Assembly: GCA_011176535.1 (NCBI GenBank)
Contig: DUEP01000009.1
Span: forward strand, 1-56,926
Direction of reading: 5' to 3'
Length of the DNA: 56,926 nt
Origin: Anaerolineae bacterium
GTDB lineage: Bacteria; Chloroflexota; Anaerolineae; Anaerolineales; DRMV01
A program made the position numbers and the translations under genes. The notes under the pieces are model-generated. The model saw only the letters and a program-made list of their open reading frames with translations. It had not been told where the DNA came from and ran no database searches. Positions 53,406 to 56,926 of the stretch are shown here, piece after piece. The number at the start of each line of letters is the position of its first letter. The stretch's first letter is position 1.

Positions 53406-54341
53406 CTAAATCAGGCCAAACTCGGTCAACTTGGCGACATTGGTGCGCACATGGGCCACCGACTTCTTGAAAGCCGCCGTTTCCTCCTCGTTGAGGTCGT
53501 ACTCGATCACCTTCTCCACGCCCTTGCGGCCCAACATGGCCGGCACGCCGATGAAGATGTCCTTTTCGCCATACTCGCCGTTCAGATAGACCGTGGCCGG
53601 GACAATGAGGTGCTTGTCCTTCAAGATGGCCTCGGTCATCTGAGCCAGCGCCGCGGCCGGCGCGTAGAAGGCGCTCCCTTTCTTGAGCAGGCTGACGATC
53701 TCGCCACCGCCCTTGCGGGTGCGCTCCACGATAGCGTCCAGTTTGTCCTTGGGGAGATACTTTTCTAAGGGCACACCGGCGATGTTGGAGTGACGGGTGA
53801 GCGGCACCATGCTATCACCATGGCCACCCAGCACATAGCAGTGGATATTCTCCACGCTGACGCCGGTTTCCATGGCGACGAAAGCGCGCATACGGGCCGA
53901 GTCCAGAATGCCCGCCTGCCCCATGACCCGGTAAGCAGGCAGCCCGGTGACCTTCCAGGTGAGGTAGGTCATCACATCCAGCGGATTGGTGAGCACGATG
54001 TAGATGGCGTCCGGCGACTGCTCCAGGGTCTTGCGGGCCACATCGGCCACGATCTTGGCATTGGTGGTCAGCAAGTCGTCGCGGCTCATCCCCGGCTTGC
54101 GCGGCAAACCGGCGGTGATGATCACGATGTCCGAACCTTTGGTGGCCGCGTAATCATTACTCCCCACAATGGTGACATCTTTGCCGACGACCGGCATGGC
54201 CTCCTGCAAATCCAACGCCTTCCCCTGAGGCATGCCCTCCACGATATCCACCAAGACGATATCGGCAATCTCGCGCTCGGCCAACCAATGGGCCGTGGTC
54301 GAGCCCGTCATGCCAGCACCGATAATAGAAACCTTGGCCAT
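53406..54341 (-). CDS. mdh: Malate dehydrogenase (LDH-like type)
   Basis: This 311-residue NAD-dependent enzyme interconverts malate and oxaloacetate. The Rossmann motif is GAGMTGSTTAHWLAE near 8. The substrate loop GLPRKPGMSRDDLL has Arg (near 84), the residue that selects malate over lactate. The proton relay His lies in VLGGHGDSMVPL near 177. ATG at 54341 has GGAGGAGGTTTTT upstream. It lies upstream of citrate synthase and 125 bases downstream of a thioredoxin reductase gene, with its own promoter between. Confidence 0.95.
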   Translation of the reverse strand: MAKVSIIGAGMTGSTTAHWLAEREIADIVLVDIVEGMPQGKALDLQEAMPVVGKDVTIVGSNDYAATKGSDIVIITAGLPRKPGMSRDDLLTTNAKIVADVARKTLEQSPDAIYIVLTNPLDVMTYLTWKVTGLPAYRVMGQAGILDSARMRAFVAMETGVSVENIHCYVLGGHGDSMVPLTRHSNIAGVPLEKYLPKDKLDAIVERTRKGGGEIVSLLKKGSAFYAPAAALAQMTEAILKDKHLIVPATVYLNGEYGEKDIFIGVPAMLGRKGVEKVIEYDLNEEETAAFKKSVAHVRTNVAKLTEFGLI

Positions 54342-54410
54342 AAAAACCTCCTCCATCGCAAGATAGCGCTGAGAGCGCCTGAGGCTGCTCAGAGCAAATA
54401 CCCATTTCTA

Positions 54411-54451
54411 ATTATATACCTATTTGGCTTCTTGACAAGTGCCAATTGTCA
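54411..54451 (-). promoter_or_regulatory. mdh promoter with overlapping inverted repeat
   Basis: On the minus strand TTGTCA (54438-54433), 16-base spacer, TATAAT (54416-54411). The -35 box is one arm of a TGACAA-N7-TTGTCA inverted repeat (54433-54451), a likely operator site. The predicted leader (about 54342-54403) has two small hairpins, CTGAG-CAGC-CTCAG and GCGCT-CTC-AGCGC. Confidence 0.55.
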
Positions 54452-54466
54452 CAAATTCTGGACGAT

Positions 54467-55396
54467 TCAGGATTCCCCGGCCTCTGCGCTCAGAAAATGC
54501 ACCACCTCCATGGCCGCCTGCGCCCCCATGCCGGCCGAGGTGATGACCTGTCGATAGCGCGGATCGGCCACTTCGCCCGCGGCGAACACGCCAGGCACGC
54601 TGGTGCGGGTGTAGGCATCCACCTTCACATATCCCCGCTCGTCCAGGGCCAACTGCTCGTGGAAAAGCGCGGTGTTCGGCTCGTGACCGATGAAGATGAA
54701 GACCCCGGCGGTAGGGTACACCTGCTCCTCGCCCGACACCACATCGCGCAGTCGCACCCCTTCGACCACATCTTCACCCAGGATCTCGGTGACCACCTTG
54801 TTGAACAAGAACCGGATTTTGGGGTGGTTCCGGGCCCGCTTTTGCAGCAACGGCCCGGCGCGCAACTGCTTCCGCCGATGAATGATGGTGACCTGGGTGG
54901 CGTACCGGGTCAGGAAAAGCCCCTCTTCCAGGGCGCTGTCGCCCCCGCCGATGACCACCACCTCCATCCCTTTGAAGAAGTGACCGTCACAGGTGGCGCA
55001 GTAGGACACGCCCATGCCCACCAGGTCCTCCTCGCCGGGGACACCCAGGCGCCGGGGGGCGGCCCCCGTGGCGATGATCAACGCCCGGGCCTCCACCTCG
55101 CCCCCCCGGACGACTATACGAAACGGTCGCCGCCGCAAACCCACCGCCGTGGCCATATCCAGGCGAATCTCTGCCCCAAAGCGCTCAGCCTGGTCCTTCA
55201 GCCGCTGCACCAACTCTTGCCCCCCCACCCCCTCGGGAAAGCCCGGGTAGTTCTCCACGATGTGGGTCAGGGAAACCTGACCGCCCAAGTCCGGCCCGGC
55301 GATGACCAGAGGGGCCAGTTCGGCCCGCGCCGCGTAGAGCGCCGCCGTCAGCCCAGCCGGACCCGAGCCCAAAATCACCACCTGTCGCCTTTCCAT
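54467..55396 (-). CDS. Thioredoxin reductase-like flavoprotein (first of two)
   Basis: The 309-residue protein has FAD motif GSGPAGLTAALYAARAE at 10-26, the redox pair in SYCATCDG near 131-134, GGGDSALEEG near 151 for NAD(P)H binding and AAGEVADPRYRQVITSAGMG near 275. It reduces thioredoxin or a similar partner with NADPH. Compared with its upstream paralogue, it reads GGGDS where the other has GCGNS. A terminator-like hairpin lies in the 80-base gap upstream, at 55429-55461. No thioredoxin gene is in the window. Confidence 0.9.
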   Translation of the reverse strand: MERRQVVILGSGPAGLTAALYAARAELAPLVIAGPDLGGQVSLTHIVENYPGFPEGVGGQELVQRLKDQAERFGAEIRLDMATAVGLRRRPFRIVVRGGEVEARALIIATGAAPRRLGVPGEEDLVGMGVSYCATCDGHFFKGMEVVVIGGGDSALEEGLFLTRYATQVTIIHRRKQLRAGPLLQKRARNHPKIRFLFNKVVTEILGEDVVEGVRLRDVVSGEEQVYPTAGVFIFIGHEPNTALFHEQLALDERGYVKVDAYTRTSVPGVFAAGEVADPRYRQVITSAGMGAQAAMEVVHFLSAEAGES

Positions 55397-55428
55397 AACA
55401 AGTGCCTAATCCTTCTGCGGAAGAAGAT

Positions 55429-55461
55429 AAAGCGGCGCCTCATTGACCGAAGCGCCGCTTT
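55429..55461 (-). terminator. Hairpin between the two thioredoxin reductase genes
   Basis: AAAGCGGCGC and GCGCCGCTTT form a perfect 10-bp stem with a 13-base loop; the minus-strand tail ATCTTC is not T-rich, so termination may be partial. Confidence 0.55.
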
Positions 55462-55476
55462 GTGCTTTCTCCATGG

Positions 55477-56469
55477 TCAGGCCTCGATGGCCATCAACTC
55501 AGGATGGGCCTGCAGGTACTCCCGCACCGCAATGGCCGCCTTGGCCCCATCGCCCACGGCCACCGCCACCTGGGCTAGGTTACCCGAGCGCACATCCCCG
55601 GCCGCGAAGACTCCTTCCACATTGGTGCGCATGTGCCGGTCGGTGACGATGTACCCGCGCTCATCCAGTTCCACCACGCCCTTGACGAAGTCAGTATAGG
55701 GCTGGTAACCCACATAGATGAACACCGCCTTGGTGGGGAGCTCCTTCAGTTCACCCGTCTCGCGGTCCTTGATCACGACCGCCTCGACGAAGTCGCTTCC
55801 CTTGATCTCCACGGCCATGTGGGAGAAGTAGCACTTGACCTTGGGATGGTTCATCACCCGGTCGCGGAGCACCTTCTCAGCGATGGAGTGGTCGAGGAAT
55901 TCCACAAAGGTCACCGACTTGGCGTATTCCAGCAAAATCTGGGCTTCCTGCAAGCCCGAATTCCCGCAGCCGATGACCACCACATCCTGGTCCTTGTACA
56001 GCGGGCCGTCGCAGGTGGCGCAATAGGAAACGCCTTTGTTGGTGAACTCCGCCTCGCCAGGGATGCCCAGTTTCTTTGGCCGGCTACCCGTGGCCAGGAC
56101 GACGGTGCGACCTTTGAACACCTGCCCGTCGCTGGTGGTGACCTCGAAGATGCCGTCTTCCCGCTTGCGCAGGCCGGTCACCTCTTCGAATTCCACGATT
56201 TCGGCGCCAAAGCGCTTGGCCTGAGCCACAAACTTTTCCATCAACTCCGAGCCGTCGATCCCCTCAGGGAAGCCCGGGTAGTTTTCGATCAAATGCGTGG
56301 TGGCGGCCAGGCCTCCCGTGGTTTCCCGCTCCAGCACCAGCGTCTGCCACCCATCACGGCTGGCATAAATGGCCGCCGTCAATCCGGCCGCCCCGGCCCC
56401 CACCACCAACAGGTCGTACACCTTGCTGGCATCTGCCTGCGTGTTTCCACCGACATTCAATTGAAACAT
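55477..56469 (-). CDS. Thioredoxin reductase-like flavoprotein (second of two)
   Basis: The 330-residue protein has a short N-terminal extension, FAD motif VGAGAAGLTAAIYASRDG near 23-40, redox pair SYCATCDG near 146-149, IGCGNSGLQEA near 167 and AAGDVRSGNLAQVAVAVGDG near 290. Unlike the neighbouring paralogue, the ATTHLIENYPGFPEGIDG region is followed by a longer FAD domain, and conserved dinucleotide-binding residues differ. ATG at 56469 is used because CAGGAGG precedes it; an earlier GTG overlaps the ribosome site. The physiological partner is unknown. Confidence 0.9.
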   Translation of the reverse strand: MFQLNVGGNTQADASKVYDLLVVGAGAAGLTAAIYASRDGWQTLVLERETTGGLAATTHLIENYPGFPEGIDGSELMEKFVAQAKRFGAEIVEFEEVTGLRKREDGIFEVTTSDGQVFKGRTVVLATGSRPKKLGIPGEAEFTNKGVSYCATCDGPLYKDQDVVVIGCGNSGLQEAQILLEYAKSVTFVEFLDHSIAEKVLRDRVMNHPKVKCYFSHMAVEIKGSDFVEAVVIKDRETGELKELPTKAVFIYVGYQPYTDFVKGVVELDERGYIVTDRHMRTNVEGVFAAGDVRSGNLAQVAVAVGDGAKAAIAVREYLQAHPELMAIEA

Positions 56470-56514
56470 AGCCACCTCCTGGTGATCTGCTTGCCTTACC
56501 CGAACCTCGGGCCG

Positions 56515-56548
56515 GTCGAGGGGTGGCTACCTGCAGCCACCCCTCGAC
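56515..56548 (-). terminator. Terminator-like hairpin between groES and thioredoxin reductase
   Basis: GTCGAGGGGTGGCT-ACCTGC-AGCCACCCCTCGAC is a perfect 14-bp stem; downstream on the minus strand the sequence is CGGCCCGAGG, without T-run. It may be partial or an mRNA-stability element. Confidence 0.55.
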
Positions 56549-56595
56549 TTACCCCAACCCGTTCCAAAAACGCCTTGAGCCGCTGATCCTGTGCC

Positions 56596-56880
56596 TTACT
56601 CTTCCACAATCGCCAGGATATCGTCGGAATCCATGATCAAATGTTCTTCACCGTCGATCTTGATCTCGGTGCCCGTGTATTTGGGGAAGAGCACCTTCTG
56701 CCCCACCTTCACCTTGATATCTTCTTCCTCGTCACCGATGGCGACGACCACGCCCATCTGGGGCTTCTCTTTGGCCGTCTCCGGCAGCAGAATACCGCTC
56801 TTGGTGCGCAGTTCTTCCTCTTCAGGGCGGACCAATACGCGAGTACCCAAGGGTTTGACCTTCAAAGTCTTCTCAGCCAT
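56596..56880 (-). CDS. groS: Co-chaperonin GroES
   Basis: This 94-residue protein matches GroES: KVKPLGTRVLVRPEEEE at the start, the mobile loop TKSGILLPETAKEKPQMG (26-43) that contacts GroEL, and GQKVLFPKYTGTEIKIDGEEHLIMDSDDILAIVE at the end. It caps the GroEL chamber. The RBS GAGGAGGT lies 7 bases before the ATG. groEL is not on the downstream side here; if present it would be outside the window or elsewhere. The 46 bases upstream to the window edge show no complete CIRCE element. Confidence 0.97.
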   Translation of the reverse strand: MAEKTLKVKPLGTRVLVRPEEEELRTKSGILLPETAKEKPQMGVVVAIGDEEEDIKVKVGQKVLFPKYTGTEIKIDGEEHLIMDSDDILAIVEE

Positions 56881-56926
56881 GTGTACCTCCTCGATGTAGA
56901 GTTTCCTTTTATTGAGATGCAGATCA

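Noticed and set aside
56881-56926. Possible CIRCE element upstream of groES
   Set aside because: The 46 available bases contain no TTAGCACTC-N9-GAGTGCTAA pattern; the promoter probably lies outside the window.

Overview
This window comes from a GC-rich bacterial chromosome that looks like Chloroflexota, most likely Anaerolineae, and probably thermophilic. This is inferred from several traits. Surface proteins carry long Thr-Pro linkers (lytic transglycosylase, LysM protein). The E1 alpha/beta fusion, the long SecA with a basic tail, and the extended -10 promoters (TGnTATAAT) fit the same picture. A branched-polyamine synthase (BpsA) sits alongside speD/speE; branched polyamines are typical of thermophiles. 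No rRNA, tRNA, CRISPR array or prophage was seen. Gene density is very high, and nearly every convergent junction carries a long GC-rich hairpin terminator.

Layout. 1-1870: debris, consisting of an M23 peptidase tail, a decayed insertion sequence with perfect 19-bp inverted ends, and a frameshifted ferritin. 1.9-7.0 kb: a 1400-residue SecA and a membrane-anchored DsbA-like protein. 7.0-16.1 kb (minus strand): a compact set of STAS protein, BcsB-like protein, two PAP2 phosphatases, a BcsA-like glycosyltransferase, UDP-glucose dehydrogenase and a methyltransferase, probably a surface polysaccharide system. 16.2-17.9 kb: speD-speE behind a long structured leader. 18-25.6 kb (minus): a 2-oxoacid dehydrogenase complex (fused E1, E3, E2) next to a membrane Fe-S oxidoreductase. 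25.8-32.6 kb (plus): site-2 protease, DHH phosphoesterase, dGTPase-like HD protein, methyltransferase, FAD amine/amino-acid oxidoreductase and a Cys/Met-family PLP enzyme. 32.7-35.2 kb (minus): thiolase and an alkaline-phosphatase-superfamily enzyme. 35.3-39.5 kb: a sugar ABC importer without its ATPase. 39.6-43.1 kb: bpsA and a TPR lytic transglycosylase. 43.2-45.2 kb (minus): secG and a peptide-type binding protein. 45.3 kb: a PHP-domain protein. 46.4-50.7 kb (minus): ParA, membrane protein, LOG protein, small membrane protein and hisS. 50.8 kb: zinc-ribbon/LysM protein. 52-56.9 kb (minus): groES, two thioredoxin reductase paralogues, malate dehydrogenase and a mitochondrial-type citrate synthase.

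How the genes work together. The cellulose-synthase-like cluster is the most system-like part. A processive glycosyltransferase without a PilZ domain, but with an insertion of about 250 residues in its catalytic domain, is co-transcribed with a UDP-glucuronate-producing enzyme, two lipid-phosphatase-like membrane proteins and a STAS switch. This suggests an acidic polymer controlled by partner switching rather than c-di-GMP. Central carbon and redox metabolism is represented by the 2-oxoacid dehydrogenase, citrate synthase, malate dehydrogenase, thioredoxin reductases and the Fe-S oxidoreductase. SpeD, SpeE and BpsA together could make spermidine and then N4-branched polyamines. All functional calls come from reading motifs by eye; no database search was run.
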